Below are positions 26,399-35,644 of a stretch of 64,000 nt of DNA, piece by piece. The notes under the pieces were generated by a model. The model was given only the letters and a program-made list of their open reading frames with translations. It did no database searches and was not told where the DNA came from. Each line of letters opens with the position of its first letter. Position 1 is the stretch's first letter. The DNA is from Rugosimonospora africana (GTDB lineage Bacteria > Actinomycetota > Actinomycetes > Mycobacteriales > Micromonosporaceae): the NCBI RefSeq assembly GCF_016862975.1, contig NZ_BONZ01000070.1, positions 1 to 64,000 on the forward strand, given 5' to 3'. Position numbers and translations under genes: made by a program.

Positions 26399-27427
26399 TC
26401 ACGAACCGAAGAAGACCTCGGCCTCGGTGTACCGCTCGATCGGAACCGTCTTCAACTCCCGGGTCGCCTCGACCAGCGGTACCCGCACGATGTCGGTCGA
26501 GCGCAGCGCGACCATCTTGCCGAAGTCGCCCTCGTGCACCGCGTCGATGGCGTGCAGCCCGAACCGGGTCGCCAGCACCCGGTCGAACGCGCTCGGGGTA
26601 CCGCCGCGCTGGATGTGGCCGAGCACCACGGTGCGGGCCTCCTTGCCGGTCTTGGCCTCCAGCGACTCGGACAGCCACTGGCCGATGCCGCCGAGCCGCA
26701 CGTGCCCGAACGCGTCCAGCTCCTGGTTCTGGGTGACCATCTGGCCCTCCAGCGGCTGCGCGCCCTCGGCCACCACGACGATCGGCGCGTACTGGTGCTG
26801 GAAGCGCTTCTCGACGTACGTCGCCACCTGGTCGACGTCGAAGTTGCGCTCGGGCAGCAGGATCACGTTGGCGCCACCGGCAAGCCCGGCGTGCAGGGCG
26901 ATCCAGCCGGCGTGCCGGCCCATGACCTCGACGACCAGCGTGCGGTGGTGGCTCTCCGCCGTGGTGTGCAGCCGGTCGATGGCCTCCATCGCGATGTTGA
27001 CCGCGGTGTCGAAACCGAAGGTGTAGTCGGTGGCGCCCAGGTCGTTGTCGATGGTCTTCGGTACGCCGACCACCTTCACGTCCAACTCGTCGAGCTTGGT
27101 GGCCACCCCGAGGGTGTCCTCGCCACCGATCGCGACCAGCGCGTCGATGCCCAGCTCGGTCAGGTTGGACTTGATCTGCTCGACGCCGCCGTCAATCTTG
27201 AACGGGTTGGTGCGGGACGAGCCCAGGATCGTGCCGCCCCGGGGCAGGATGCCGCGTACCTCGGCCACGCCGAGCGGGCGGGTCAGCCCCTCCAGCGGGC
27301 CTCGCCAGCCATCCCGGAAACCCACGAACTCGTGCCCGTAGGTGTCCACCCCCTTGCGCACGACCGCGCGGATCACCGCGTTCAGGCCGGGGCAGTCCCC
27401 GCCGCCGGTCAGCACACCGATACGCAT
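26399..27427 (-). CDS. 6-phosphofructokinase, residues of the PPi-dependent type
   Basis: 342 residues from ATG 27427 (GGAAGGA upstream; an upstream in-frame codon is rejected). Phosphorylates fructose 6-phosphate. MRIGVLTGGGDCPGLNAVIR opens the protein. The loop that decides phosphoryl donor reads GGEDT at 101-105 and PKTIDND at 123-129: Asp104 and Lys124 are the residues of PPi-using enzymes such as Amycolatopsis PPi-PFK, while ATP enzymes have Gly at 104. I therefore favour diphosphate as donor, by inference. Confidence 0.9.
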   Translation of the reverse strand: MRIGVLTGGGDCPGLNAVIRAVVRKGVDTYGHEFVGFRDGWRGPLEGLTRPLGVAEVRGILPRGGTILGSSRTNPFKIDGGVEQIKSNLTELGIDALVAIGGEDTLGVATKLDELDVKVVGVPKTIDNDLGATDYTFGFDTAVNIAMEAIDRLHTTAESHHRTLVVEVMGRHAGWIALHAGLAGGANVILLPERNFDVDQVATYVEKRFQHQYAPIVVVAEGAQPLEGQMVTQNQELDAFGHVRLGGIGQWLSESLEAKTGKEARTVVLGHIQRGGTPSAFDRVLATRFGLHAIDAVHEGDFGKMVALRSTDIVRVPLVEATRELKTVPIERYTEAEVFFGS

Positions 27428-27718
27428 AACGTGCTCGTCCTTCCATCTGGAACGCTGGGCGTCCGGCGCCGAGGGGGGCGCCGGCAAACCGCCGACAGGT
27501 CGTTGGGTCGCTGCCCAACAAGCCCCAGGAGCACAGTTCGGCGACGTTGCCGGTCCCGGGAGGTTCGCGTCGCCGTCCGGCTTGTCACCGGTCCGACTTG
27601 GCGCTCACGAGCGCACTGTAGTACCCGGTCGCCGGGGCAGAAAGCGCCACCCCGGAGAACGCCGGATGAACGTGGGACACGCCGCCGCGGCCACGCCGAA
27701 CAGGGCGGAAGCCGCCGG

Positions 27719-28219
27719 TCAGGATCTGCCGTCGCTCAGTACCCGCCACCGGGCCAGGTTGTGCCGGGCGTCCACGAGCGCGTGGTGCCGGCCGGTCGCG
27801 TCGGGCAACTCCGGCCGCCCCCGGTCGTCCCAGAGCTGGCGCAGGTCCTTGGTGAACCTCGGGATCTCCCGGGGCAGTGCGGTCATCGGTCCCCACAACT
27901 GGGCCAGGACGACGTGGTCGTACGCGGCGTACCAGGCCCACAGCTCGATCTCATCGGACCGGTCGCGCAGCGGCTCAGTGAGGAAGGCGTACAGGTCGTC
28001 GCGGATGCGCTGCCGGGAGCGCCAGACCGGATCGCCGGGTGAGGGCAGCCGGTCCAGCACGTTCCGGCGTACCCAGGGCACGGCGCGTGAGCCGTCGAAC
28101 TCGGTGGAGACCGCGTAGAACTCGCGACCGTGCTCGTCGACCATGCCCATAGAGACCAGGTCGACGGTGCGTCCGTCCTCGATGAACTCGCAGTCGTAGA
28201 AGTAGCGGTAGACCATCAC
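27719..28219 (-). CDS. 3'-5' exoribonuclease of the Rv2179c (exoribonuclease AS) family
   Basis: 166 residues. RNase T-like DEDDh fold that trims 3' ends of RNA. YFYDCEFIEDG carries the first Asp-Glu pair near residues 9-11, YAAYDHVVLAQLWG the next Asp, and RHHALVDARHNLARWRVL the final His and Asp. GTG 28219 or ATG 28216 starts. Position beyond aroG matches Rv2179c. The gap before it (27428-27718) holds only the phosphofructokinase promoter region; I see no gene there. Confidence 0.9.
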   Translation of the reverse strand: MMVYRYFYDCEFIEDGRTVDLVSMGMVDEHGREFYAVSTEFDGSRAVPWVRRNVLDRLPSPGDPVWRSRQRIRDDLYAFLTEPLRDRSDEIELWAWYAAYDHVVLAQLWGPMTALPREIPRFTKDLRQLWDDRGRPELPDATGRHHALVDARHNLARWRVLSDGRS

Positions 28220-28640
28220 CGCCCATCATTCACTGTTCGAGTGGGGCCGGTGCCGGCGGGCGTGGCTGAAGAATCTTCACGCCGTCGCGACCTGGGCTCC
28301 GCCGTTGCCGATCACGTGCGGTGCGTGACGGTCCGCGATACGACATCAACGCCATCCGCGACCACGCCCGGATCGGCTCGTCTGGCGGACGAAAGGCGAT
28401 TATCGTACGAGCAGACCCGGGCAGGGTCGGATCGGAGCCGGATTCGGGCCTGCCGCACCGGCGACCGGCGGGCGACCAGCCTCCCTGGCTGGCGCAGACC
28501 ACCGGAAACCGGCTAGCCTGCCACGCGGTACCCGTCACGTAGCGGTATGGGGTCACCGCGTACGTCAGGGGTGTACACAGAGCAACATCAGCGTCATGAT
28601 CTAGTTACCTGTTGTACGGCGACCGGGGAGGGGTTGGCCC
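28220..28640. other. Divergent promoter region between exoribonuclease and Crp-family genes
   Basis: 421 bp without a credible gene. A hairpin lies at 28259-28283 (GGCGTG...CACGCC, with an inner GAAG/CTTC pair). An A/T-rich stretch near 28395-28410 could hold the left promoter. A TGTACA palindrome near 28570 and an A/T-rich stretch up to 28615 could serve the regulator gene. Confidence 0.5.
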
Positions 28641-29333
28641 GTGGATGTACGGCTGCCGGATCCCGGCGACGCATTGACCGGTGTTGACATGTTCGCTGGC
28701 CTGGAACCCGAGGTTCGCCAGCGGGTCATCGCCGCGGCGGTTCCCCGCACGTACCGCAAGGGTCAGCTGCTGTTCGTCGAGAACGATCCCGGCGACTCGC
28801 TCATCATTCTCAAGCGCGGCGCGATCGCGGTCTTCCGCACCTCGCCGACCGGCGAGCGCGCGGTCCTCACCGTGATCCGTCCGCCGGACGTGTTCGGTGA
28901 AGTGTCGCTTCTGGACGGTTCGGCGCGCTCGGCATCGGCCGAGGCCATCGAGGACTGCTCGGCGCTCGCCCTGTCCCGTGGCGCGTTCATCGAACTCGTG
29001 CACGCGAACTCGCACATCCTCGACGCGGTCATGCGCTCGCTGGGCGCGCTGATCCGCCGGCTGACCGAGCAGAATGCCGACCACGTCTTCCTGGACCTGC
29101 CCGGGCGGGTGGCCAAGACTCTGGTCCGGCTCGCCGGGGACAGCCACGCCCCGATGGTCACCATCGAGCTGAACCAGAGTCAGCTCGCGGAGATGGCCGG
29201 CGGCTCCCGGCAGAGCGTCAACCAGGCGATCGGCTCGTTCGCCAGTCGCGGCTGGCTGCGCACCGAAGGCCGGCGCATCGTCGTCACCGACCTGGCCGCG
29301 CTGCGCCGCCGCGGCGGCATGACCGACCGCTGA
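28641..29333 (+). CDS. Crp/Fnr-family transcriptional regulator
   Basis: 230 residues. Cyclic-nucleotide-binding domain at about 15-130 (RKGQLLFVENDPGDSLIILK, PPDVFGEVSLLDGSARSASA) then a C-terminal winged helix with LNQSQLAEMAGGSRQSVNQA. The FGEVSLLDGSARSASA cassette has the Glu and the Arg-Ser pair that hold cAMP phosphate in Crp-type proteins. GTG start, GGGGAGGGG upstream. It differs from the Mtb Rv3676 group in tail. The large adenylate cyclase 2 kb downstream is a possible source of ligand. Confidence 0.92.
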   Translation: MDVRLPDPGDALTGVDMFAGLEPEVRQRVIAAAVPRTYRKGQLLFVENDPGDSLIILKRGAIAVFRTSPTGERAVLTVIRPPDVFGEVSLLDGSARSASAEAIEDCSALALSRGAFIELVHANSHILDAVMRSLGALIRRLTEQNADHVFLDLPGRVAKTLVRLAGDSHAPMVTIELNQSQLAEMAGGSRQSVNQAIGSFASRGWLRTEGRRIVVTDLAALRRRGGMTDR

Positions 29334-29347
29334 GCGGCGGGGAGGCC

Positions 29348-30772
29348 GTGGGTCGCTCGCCGCTCGCCACGAGCCCGGCGTTCCGCCGCTACTGGGCGGG
29401 GCGCCTCGCCTCCTACGCCGGGGACCAGATAGCGCGCACCGCGCTGCTCATCGCCGTGTTCGATCGCAACGGCGGCGCGGCGGTGGGTTGGCTGCTGCTG
29501 GTCAGCACCGCGCCCCGGCTGCTCGGGCCGCTGCTCGGCGCGCTGGCCGACCGGTTCGACCAGCGCCGGCTGATGGTCGGCTGCGACACCGCGCAGGCGG
29601 TCATCTACCTGGCCATCGCCGTGACGATGCCGTCGCTGCCGGTACTGCTCGGGCTCACCGCGCTGGGCACCGGCTTCGCGACACTGTTCACTCCGGCCGG
29701 ACGCAGCCTCGTGCCCCAACTGGTCGGCATCGAGCGGTTGCCGGCCGCGAACGCCCAACTCGCCGCCGCGGTCAACACCGGCATCGCGGCCGGGCCGGCA
29801 CTCGGTGGCCTGCTGCTGGCCGGCGCCGGGCTGCGGGCCACGCTGCTGGTCAACGCCGCCACCTTCGTCCTGTCCGCGGCGCTGCTGGCGGCTCCGGGCT
29901 TCCGGCGCCGGTTGCCGGCGGTCTCGCCCGTCGCTCCTCCCGCCGTCGCTTCTCCCACCGTGGCTCCTCCCGCCGTCGCCTCTCCCACCGTGGCCGCCGG
30001 GGCCGGTGCGCGGTCCGGTGCGCCGGTCCGCGCCAGGGTCACTCCGGACCCGGCCGACTCGCCGGGCGTACCGGCCGGGTCCGGCGTCGCGCCGGCCGCG
30101 GTACCGCCCGGCTCCGGTGTGGTCGCGGCGGCCACGCCGACACCGCACGAGTCGGTACTGGGCGACCTGCGCGCCGGGCTGGCCATCGCGTGGGCGGACC
30201 GGGTGGTCCGGGCGGTCGCGCTGACCCTGCTCGTGGGCGTGGTCTTCGCGGCGCTGGACAACGTGGCGGTCGTACCGTTCGGTCGCGGGGTGCTGCACGC
30301 CAGCGACACCGCGGTCGGCGCGCTGGGCACCGGGTACGGGGTCGGGATGGCGCTGGCTCCGATGCTGCTCACGCTCGGCGGGTCGTTCCGCGCCGAACGG
30401 GTACTCGCGGTGGGGCTACTGTCGTTCGGCGCGGGTACCGCGCTCACCGCCGTCATGCCGGTGCTCGGGCTGGCCCTGATCGGTCAGGCGCTCGCGGGTG
30501 CCGGGAACGGCTGGCAGAACGTGGCCAACGACACGCTCATCCAGCAACGCGTACCGCAGCAGCGGCTCGGTACGGTCTTCGGCACCGTATACACGTTCCC
30601 GTACGCGGCCGAGGTCCTCGCGTACGCGATCGGTGGCCCGCTGCTCGCCGAGATGGGACCGCGCTGGGTACTCGTGGTCGCCGGTGTCGGGGTGCTGGGC
30701 ACCCTGGCGTTCGCGTACCCGGTGCTGACCCACGCGGTACACACCGGCCGCCGGCCGGCCGAAGCGCACTGA
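29348..30772 (+). CDS. MFS transporter with a Pro/Ala-rich central loop
   Basis: 474 residues, about 12 spans, starting GTG 14 bp after the Crp gene. Opens FRRYWAGRLASYAGDQIART, like other exporter-type MFS proteins; ALADRFDQRRLMVGCD holds the loop motif. Between the two six-helix halves is a cytosolic loop of about 80 residues made of APPAVASPTV repeats (29933-29992) and Pro/Gly/Ala runs. Spacing suggests co-transcription with the regulator. Substrate unknown. A strong palindromic terminator follows. Confidence 0.85.
   Translation: MGRSPLATSPAFRRYWAGRLASYAGDQIARTALLIAVFDRNGGAAVGWLLLVSTAPRLLGPLLGALADRFDQRRLMVGCDTAQAVIYLAIAVTMPSLPVLLGLTALGTGFATLFTPAGRSLVPQLVGIERLPAANAQLAAAVNTGIAAGPALGGLLLAGAGLRATLLVNAATFVLSAALLAAPGFRRRLPAVSPVAPPAVASPTVAPPAVASPTVAAGAGARSGAPVRARVTPDPADSPGVPAGSGVAPAAVPPGSGVVAAATPTPHESVLGDLRAGLAIAWADRVVRAVALTLLVGVVFAALDNVAVVPFGRGVLHASDTAVGALGTGYGVGMALAPMLLTLGGSFRAERVLAVGLLSFGAGTALTAVMPVLGLALIGQALAGAGNGWQNVANDTLIQQRVPQQRLGTVFGTVYTFPYAAEVLAYAIGGPLLAEMGPRWVLVVAGVGVLGTLAFAYPVLTHAVHTGRRPAEAH
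29933..29992 (+). repeat. 30-bp tandem duplication in the MFS loop
   Basis: Two copies (29933-29962 and 29963-29992) differ by one base and encode APPAVASPTV twice. It is a recent in-frame duplication within a non-conserved loop. Confidence 0.85.
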
Positions 30773-30787
30773 AAGGCTCACGACATC

Positions 30788-30825
30788 CAGAAGGCGGGGC
30801 CGGATCGATCCGGCCCCGCCTTCTG
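30788..30825. terminator. Perfect 38-bp palindrome, bidirectional terminator
   Basis: A 17-bp stem beginning CAGAAGGCGGGGCCGGA closes over TCGA and its exact complement. It lies between the MFS stop (30772) and the convergent acidic-protein stop (30848), so it can end both transcripts. Confidence 0.85.
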
Positions 30826-30847
30826 ACACTCCTTGCCGCTCGGTTCG

Positions 30848-31108
30848 TTACTCGTCGTCCGAGTCCTCTTCCGATTCCTCGGTCTCCTCGCTGGGCCCGA
30901 CGTAGCTCGGGCCGACGTAGCCCGGCTCCCGCTCGTCGCTCTCACTCGGACCGACGTAGCCGGATTCCTCGTTCTCTTCGCCAGCGTTCTCTACCACGCC
31001 CTGCTCCTCCAGCTCGGCGAGCGTGACCACGTCGACATCGACGAACTCCCCGGCGTCATGCACCGCACCGGAAGGGTCGGCCCAAGTTGCCGCGAGTCGC
31101 ACGTACAC
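30848..31108 (-). CDS. Small acidic protein with YVGPS repeats
   Basis: 86 residues from GTG 31108 (GGAGGG nine bases upstream). Residues 1-39 form a compact-looking beta-rich domain: MYVRLAATWADPSGAVHDAG then VDVDVVTLAELEEQGVV. The rest is disordered and very acidic, with YVGPS at 51-55, 64-68 and 69-73 between Glu/Asp/Ser runs, ending EDSDDE. The N-terminus recalls small actinobacterial proteins that begin with a similar VDVDAVTLAEL stretch, but I know no function. Own terminator and ribosome site support a real gene. Confidence 0.7.
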   Translation of the reverse strand: MYVRLAATWADPSGAVHDAGEFVDVDVVTLAELEEQGVVENAGEENEESGYVGPSESDEREPGYVGPSYVGPSEETEESEEDSDDE

Positions 31109-31250
31109 CGTTCGGGTCCCTCCGCTCGCGCCTGTCTGACTGACCTGTCCTCAACCAATCGCCGCGAACGAAGTCTGATCGCCGCAGGCGATTGCCGACT
31201 TTACTTCCAGAGACGCTTCACTCGCTGTCCTGCTTCGCCTATCAGACACG

Positions 31251-34200
31251 TTGGTCGGACCCCTGCCGCCGTGTCACGATACTGAGCGTCTGCCGAGCGA
31301 GCCCGGAACTCCGGAGGACGACATCGAATCCACGTGCCCGACCTGCCATCGGATCGCCAACGCCGACGATCGCTTCTGCGGTGGTTGTGGCGCGAGCCTG
31401 CGACCGGCGTGCCCGCACTGCGGGCACTCCAACGATACGGGCGCGTCGTTCTGCACCAGTTGCGGGCGGCCTCTGCAGGAGCCGGCGGCCGATCGGCGGC
31501 GGGTCAGCGTTCTGTTCATCGACGTTGTCGGATTCACGTCCTTTACCGAGGGTTCCGATCCGGAGCAGGTCCGGGCGATGCAGAACGACTACTTCACCGC
31601 GGTACGGCGGGTGATCGGCCAGTACGGCGGGGTGGTCGAGAAATACATCGGCGACGCGGCGATGGCGTTGTTCGGCGCGCCGGTGGCCACCGAGAACGAC
31701 GCGTTGCGTTGCGTCCGGGCCGCCCTGGAACTGCAACGGGTGCTACCCCGGCAGGCCCGCATCAAGGTCGCCGACCTGACCTTCCGGGTCGGCATCGCCA
31801 CCGGCGAGGCGCTCGTCGACGTGTCCGCTGCTCGGGACGGAGGCCAGTCCATCGTCGCCGGTGACGTGGTCAACACGGCCGCCCGGCTCCAGGAACTCGC
31901 GCCCGGCGGTGGGGTCTTCATCTGTGAGAACACCCACGCCGCCACGCACACCGACATCGAGTATGACGAGCAGCCGACCTCGGTGCTGCGCGGCCGGTCA
32001 CGACCCAGCCGGATCTGGCTGGCGGTCGCCGCCCGCCGTTCGCGGGCCAGCCAACTGGACACCGAGCTGACCCCGATGGTCGACCGGGAGCACGAGCGCG
32101 GCCTGCTCATCAACGCGCTGCACCGGACCGTCCGCACCCAGACGCCGCAGTTGGTGACCATCTTCGGTGCGGCCGGCATCGGCAAGAGCCGGCTGCTGCG
32201 CGAGCTGGCCCGGCATGCGGCCACCATCACCGACCCGCCGATCTGCTGGCGGATCGGGCACTGCCCGCCGTTCGGCGAGAACGTCGCGTACGCCGCGCTG
32301 GCCGACATCGTGAAGGCGGAGGCGTCGATCCTCGACTCCGACGACGAACAGACCGCCCGGCGCCGGTTGCACGCCACGCTGACCGAGCTGACCGCCGGCG
32401 ACGACGTGGACCGGCTCGCCGGCGCGCTGGAGCCGCTGGTCGGGTTGCCCGGTGCCGGCCTGTCGCCGGCCGAGACCGAACAGTCCTGGCGGCGGTTCAT
32501 CCTCGCGATGGCGGCCCGGCAGCCGACCGTACTGGTCTTCGAGGACCTGCACTGGGCGGACGAGCCGATGCTGCGGTTCGTCGAGATGCTCGGCGCCTCG
32601 GCCCGCGGGTTGCCGCTGCTGGTGATCTGCACCGCCCGCCCAGAGCTGCGCGAGCGGCAGCCGAGCTGGACCAGCGCCATCACCGGCACGGTGTCCATCT
32701 CGCTGCCGCCGATGTCCGACGCCGACATCGGCGCGCTGTACTCGCTGATGTTCGGCGCCGCCACGGTCACCCCCGACACCCTCGTCGAGCTTGCCGACGG
32801 CAACCCGCTGTACGCGCACGAGTACGTGCGCATGCTGCTGGAGGGCGGCATGCGCCGGCCGGCCAGCACCCCGTCGACCGCCGATCTCGCCGCCGCCCCA
32901 CCGATGCCGGACAACGTGCAGGCGGTCATCGCCAACCGGCTGGACCTGCTCGACCCGGCGGACCGCACGATCCTCCAGGCCGCCGCCGTGGTGGGTCGGC
33001 AGTTCTGGCCCGGTGCCGTGGCGCACGCGGCCAACCGGCCGGTCGAGTCCGCCGAGCGGGCCCTGTACCGGCTGGAGCAACGCGACCTGATCCAGGAGTT
33101 GCCCACCTCGACGATGGCCGGCCAGACGGAGTACCGGTTCCGGCACATCCTGGTCCGCGACGTCTGTTACCAGCGACTGCCCCGAAGCGAGCGGGTGGCC
33201 CGCCACCAGCGGACGGCGGATTGGCTGGAGCCGGTCTCCGACGCCCGGCAGAGCGACCTCGCCGAGGTGCTCGCGCACCATCGCTGGGCGGCTCACGAAA
33301 TCACCCGGACGCTGGGCATGGATACCGCGCCGTACGCTCCGGCGGCCCGGGACGCCATGCACCGCGCGGCCCGCCGGGCGTACGCGCTGCACGCCCTGGA
33401 CGCCGCCGCCGAGTGGGTACACCGGGCCCAGGGGCTCAACCTGCCCGAGGATCCGGCGCTCGACCTGCTCGCCGCCGAGCTGGCCTTCTACCGCGACGGC
33501 GACGCGTTCCTCGCCGACAATGGGATCGACCTGCTCGAACGGCTCGCCGGCCGGCTCATCGAGGCAGGCGACCGGGCCGGCGCGGCGCACGCCTGGACGC
33601 TGCTCGGCACCGCGGCCTGGATGCGCGCCGACCGGCCGGCCACCCTGGCCTACCTGGACCGTGCCGTCGACCTCTACGCCTCGCTGCCCGACTCGGCCGA
33701 CAAGGCCACGGCGCTGCTGGAGCTGGCCCGGGCGCGCATGGTCAACTTCGAGACCGAGCCGGCCATCGTCGCCGCCGACGCGGCCGCCGAGCTGGCCGAC
33801 CGGCTCGGGCTCATCGAGGTGCACGCCAGCGCGATGATCACGCTGGCTACCGCCCGGTTCCTGGCCGGCGATCAGGAGGGGTTCGAGCAGCTGCGGGAGG
33901 CGACCGAGCACTCCCGGCGGCACCGGCTGGAGAGCCGCCGGCGTGCCGTCAACAACCTGGCCTGGGCGTACATGGAGGAAGGCGACCTGGCCGCCTGCAA
34001 CCGGTTGATCGACGAGCAGAACAGCCTGGACGTGGCGGGCGGCCACGGGTTGACGGCCAGCTTCGCGGAGGAGGCCGGACGGGCATACTACGCGGGCAAC
34101 TGGGCCGACTCCATCAAGGCGACAGTCGCCGTGATGCAACGCCCGACGGCCGACTGGGACCTGTACGTGGTGGTCCAGAGCATGTGGCTGCGGGCCCTGC

Positions 34201-34748
34201 GCGGGGAGGACGTCGATGACGTGGCCGTCGACCGGGCGGTGGCCACGGCGAAGCGCGGCGGATTCCACCGGGTACTGCTGGCCACGCTCGCGCACGCGAC
34301 CCTCTGCCGGGTCCTGCAGGGCCGCACCGAGCAAGCCTGGGAGCTGCTGGAGTCGCTGGAGGAGGACTGGGCCGGCACCGACATGCTGGCGTTCGCCGAG
34401 TGGGTGATCGCGATCGCCAACGCCGGCGTGCTGCTGGGAACGGAGGGCGCCGCCCGGGTACGGGCGATCCTGGAGCGCTCGCCGCGGTACACGCCCTGGG
34501 TCCTGGCCGCCCTGAGCATGCTCGACGCCTGCCAGGGTGAGGACCCGGAGCCGTACCTGAAGGCGGCCGAGCGGTACACGCGCATCGGCGACGCCACCGA
34601 CCGGGTGCTGGCGCTGGTCCACGCCGCCCGGGCGATGCACGCGGCCGGGACGCTCCGCCGGAGCGACCCGATCCTCGCCGAGATCGCCGAGTTCGCCGGA
34701 CGCAACCAGGCCCAGCGGCTGCTGGACGGGCTGCCGGTCCGGAGCTGA
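31251..34748 (+). CDS. Zinc-ribbon / class III adenylate cyclase / AAA-type ATPase / TPR protein
   Basis: 1165 residues if TTG 31251 starts it. Two zinc ribbons (Cys 29/32/43/46 and 54/57/68/71) precede a class III cyclase domain: metal Asp91 and Asp135, base-selecting Lys131 and Asp205, Asn208 and Arg212 of the transition state. All are canonical, so cAMP synthesis is predicted. A STAND-type ATPase follows with Walker A GAAGIGKS at 306-313 and LVFEDLHWAD near 427-436. The C-terminal 450 residues are helical TPR-like repeats, a probable ligand sensor. The start is uncertain: only TTG or CTG codons precede the first Cys, while GGAGGACGAC at 31313 precedes an ATC. Confidence 0.88.
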   Translation: MVGPLPPCHDTERLPSEPGTPEDDIESTCPTCHRIANADDRFCGGCGASLRPACPHCGHSNDTGASFCTSCGRPLQEPAADRRRVSVLFIDVVGFTSFTEGSDPEQVRAMQNDYFTAVRRVIGQYGGVVEKYIGDAAMALFGAPVATENDALRCVRAALELQRVLPRQARIKVADLTFRVGIATGEALVDVSAARDGGQSIVAGDVVNTAARLQELAPGGGVFICENTHAATHTDIEYDEQPTSVLRGRSRPSRIWLAVAARRSRASQLDTELTPMVDREHERGLLINALHRTVRTQTPQLVTIFGAAGIGKSRLLRELARHAATITDPPICWRIGHCPPFGENVAYAALADIVKAEASILDSDDEQTARRRLHATLTELTAGDDVDRLAGALEPLVGLPGAGLSPAETEQSWRRFILAMAARQPTVLVFEDLHWADEPMLRFVEMLGASARGLPLLVICTARPELRERQPSWTSAITGTVSISLPPMSDADIGALYSLMFGAATVTPDTLVELADGNPLYAHEYVRMLLEGGMRRPASTPSTADLAAAPPMPDNVQAVIANRLDLLDPADRTILQAAAVVGRQFWPGAVAHAANRPVESAERALYRLEQRDLIQELPTSTMAGQTEYRFRHILVRDVCYQRLPRSERVARHQRTADWLEPVSDARQSDLAEVLAHHRWAAHEITRTLGMDTAPYAPAARDAMHRAARRAYALHALDAAAEWVHRAQGLNLPEDPALDLLAAELAFYRDGDAFLADNGIDLLERLAGRLIEAGDRAGAAHAWTLLGTAAWMRADRPATLAYLDRAVDLYASLPDSADKATALLELARARMVNFETEPAIVAADAAAELADRLGLIEVHASAMITLATARFLAGDQEGFEQLREATEHSRRHRLESRRRAVNNLAWAYMEEGDLAACNRLIDEQNSLDVAGGHGLTASFAEEAGRAYYAGNWADSIKATVAVMQRPTADWDLYVVVQSMWLRALRGEDVDDVAVDRAVATAKRGGFHRVLLATLAHATLCRVLQGRTEQAWELLESLEEDWAGTDMLAFAEWVIAIANAGVLLGTEGAARVRAILERSPRYTPWVLAALSMLDACQGEDPEPYLKAAERYTRIGDATDRVLALVHAARAMHAAGTLRRSDPILAEIAEFAGRNQAQRLLDGLPVRS

Positions 34749-34777
34749 CCGGCCGGCGGGCCGTTACCCGGCGGCGG

Positions 34778-35482
34778 TCAGGCCGCCAGCGCGGTGTTGT
34801 TGGCCGGGGTCTCCGGCGTCTTGACCTTCTGGGCGTAGACGTCCACGTACTCCCGGCCGGACAGCTCCATCAGCTCGTACATGATCTCGTCGGTCACCGC
34901 GCGCTCGATGAACCGGTCGCCGGACATGCCCGAGTACCGGGAGAAGTCGATCGGCCGGCCGAACCGGATCCGTACCCGCTTGATCCGCGGCAGCATCCTG
35001 CCCAGCGGCTGGATCTCGTCGGAGTTGAGCATGACCACCGGGATCACCGGCGCGCCCGAGTCGAGCGCGAGCCGGGCCACCCCGGTCTTGCCACGGTAGA
35101 GCCGGCCGTCCGGCGACCGGGTGCCCTCCGGATAGATGCCGAACAACCTGCCTTCGGCGAGGATGCGCAGCCCGGTGTCGATGGCGGCCTGGGCGGCGCG
35201 GCCACCCGAGCGGTCGACCGGGATGGTACCGGTACCGACGAAGAACATCTTGGTGACGAAGCCCCTGATGCCCTTTCCGGTGAAGTATTCGGCCTTCGCC
35301 ACAAAGGTCACCTTTCGCTTGACCATGAGCGGCATGAAGATCGAATCAGAGAACGAAAGGTGGTTGCTCGCAATGATCGCGGCCCCCACGTCGGGCACGT
35401 TGTCGCGCCCCTCGACGTGCGGCCGGAATATCAACCTCAGCCAGGGGCCGAGGATGACGTACTTGAGCAGCCAGTAGAGCAC
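34778..35482 (-). CDS. PlsC-type 1-acylglycerol-3-phosphate acyltransferase
   Basis: 234 residues. Adds the second acyl chain to lysophosphatidate at the membrane. NHLSFSD (His41, Asp46) is the catalytic H-x4-D; FVGTGTIPVDRSGG and YPEGTRSPDG (near 118) bind the glycerol phosphate. N-terminal hydrophobic anchor WLLKYVILGPWLRLIF. GTG start at 35482. Position matches Rv2182c. It ends 30 bp from the large cyclase gene, convergently. Confidence 0.92.
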   Translation of the reverse strand: MLYWLLKYVILGPWLRLIFRPHVEGRDNVPDVGAAIIASNHLSFSDSIFMPLMVKRKVTFVAKAEYFTGKGIRGFVTKMFFVGTGTIPVDRSGGRAAQAAIDTGLRILAEGRLFGIYPEGTRSPDGRLYRGKTGVARLALDSGAPVIPVVMLNSDEIQPLGRMLPRIKRVRIRFGRPIDFSRYSGMSGDRFIERAVTDEIMYELMELSGREYVDVYAQKVKTPETPANNTALAA

Positions 35483-35644
35483 GTGGGTCCTTCCTGGTTT
35501 CCATCCCGGACTCAGGGAGTCGGCATGAGCCTACGAAGACTGCGTGGCACACCACAACGCACTCCCCGAAGTACCCGTCGCCGTGTCACGATTCAACCCT
35601 GGGCCGCGATCGGCTGCCCCGGCTGCCTGAGGGAGGTGGGCAGG

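Noticed and set aside
28230-28556. Possible minus-strand gene of 108 codons before the Crp gene
   Set aside because: No family pattern and no ribosome site; the region behaves as a divergent promoter.
31998-34640. 880-codon open frame antisense to the cyclase-ATPase gene
   Set aside because: High GC content keeps antisense frames open; the translation has no family pattern, while the plus strand has complete motifs.
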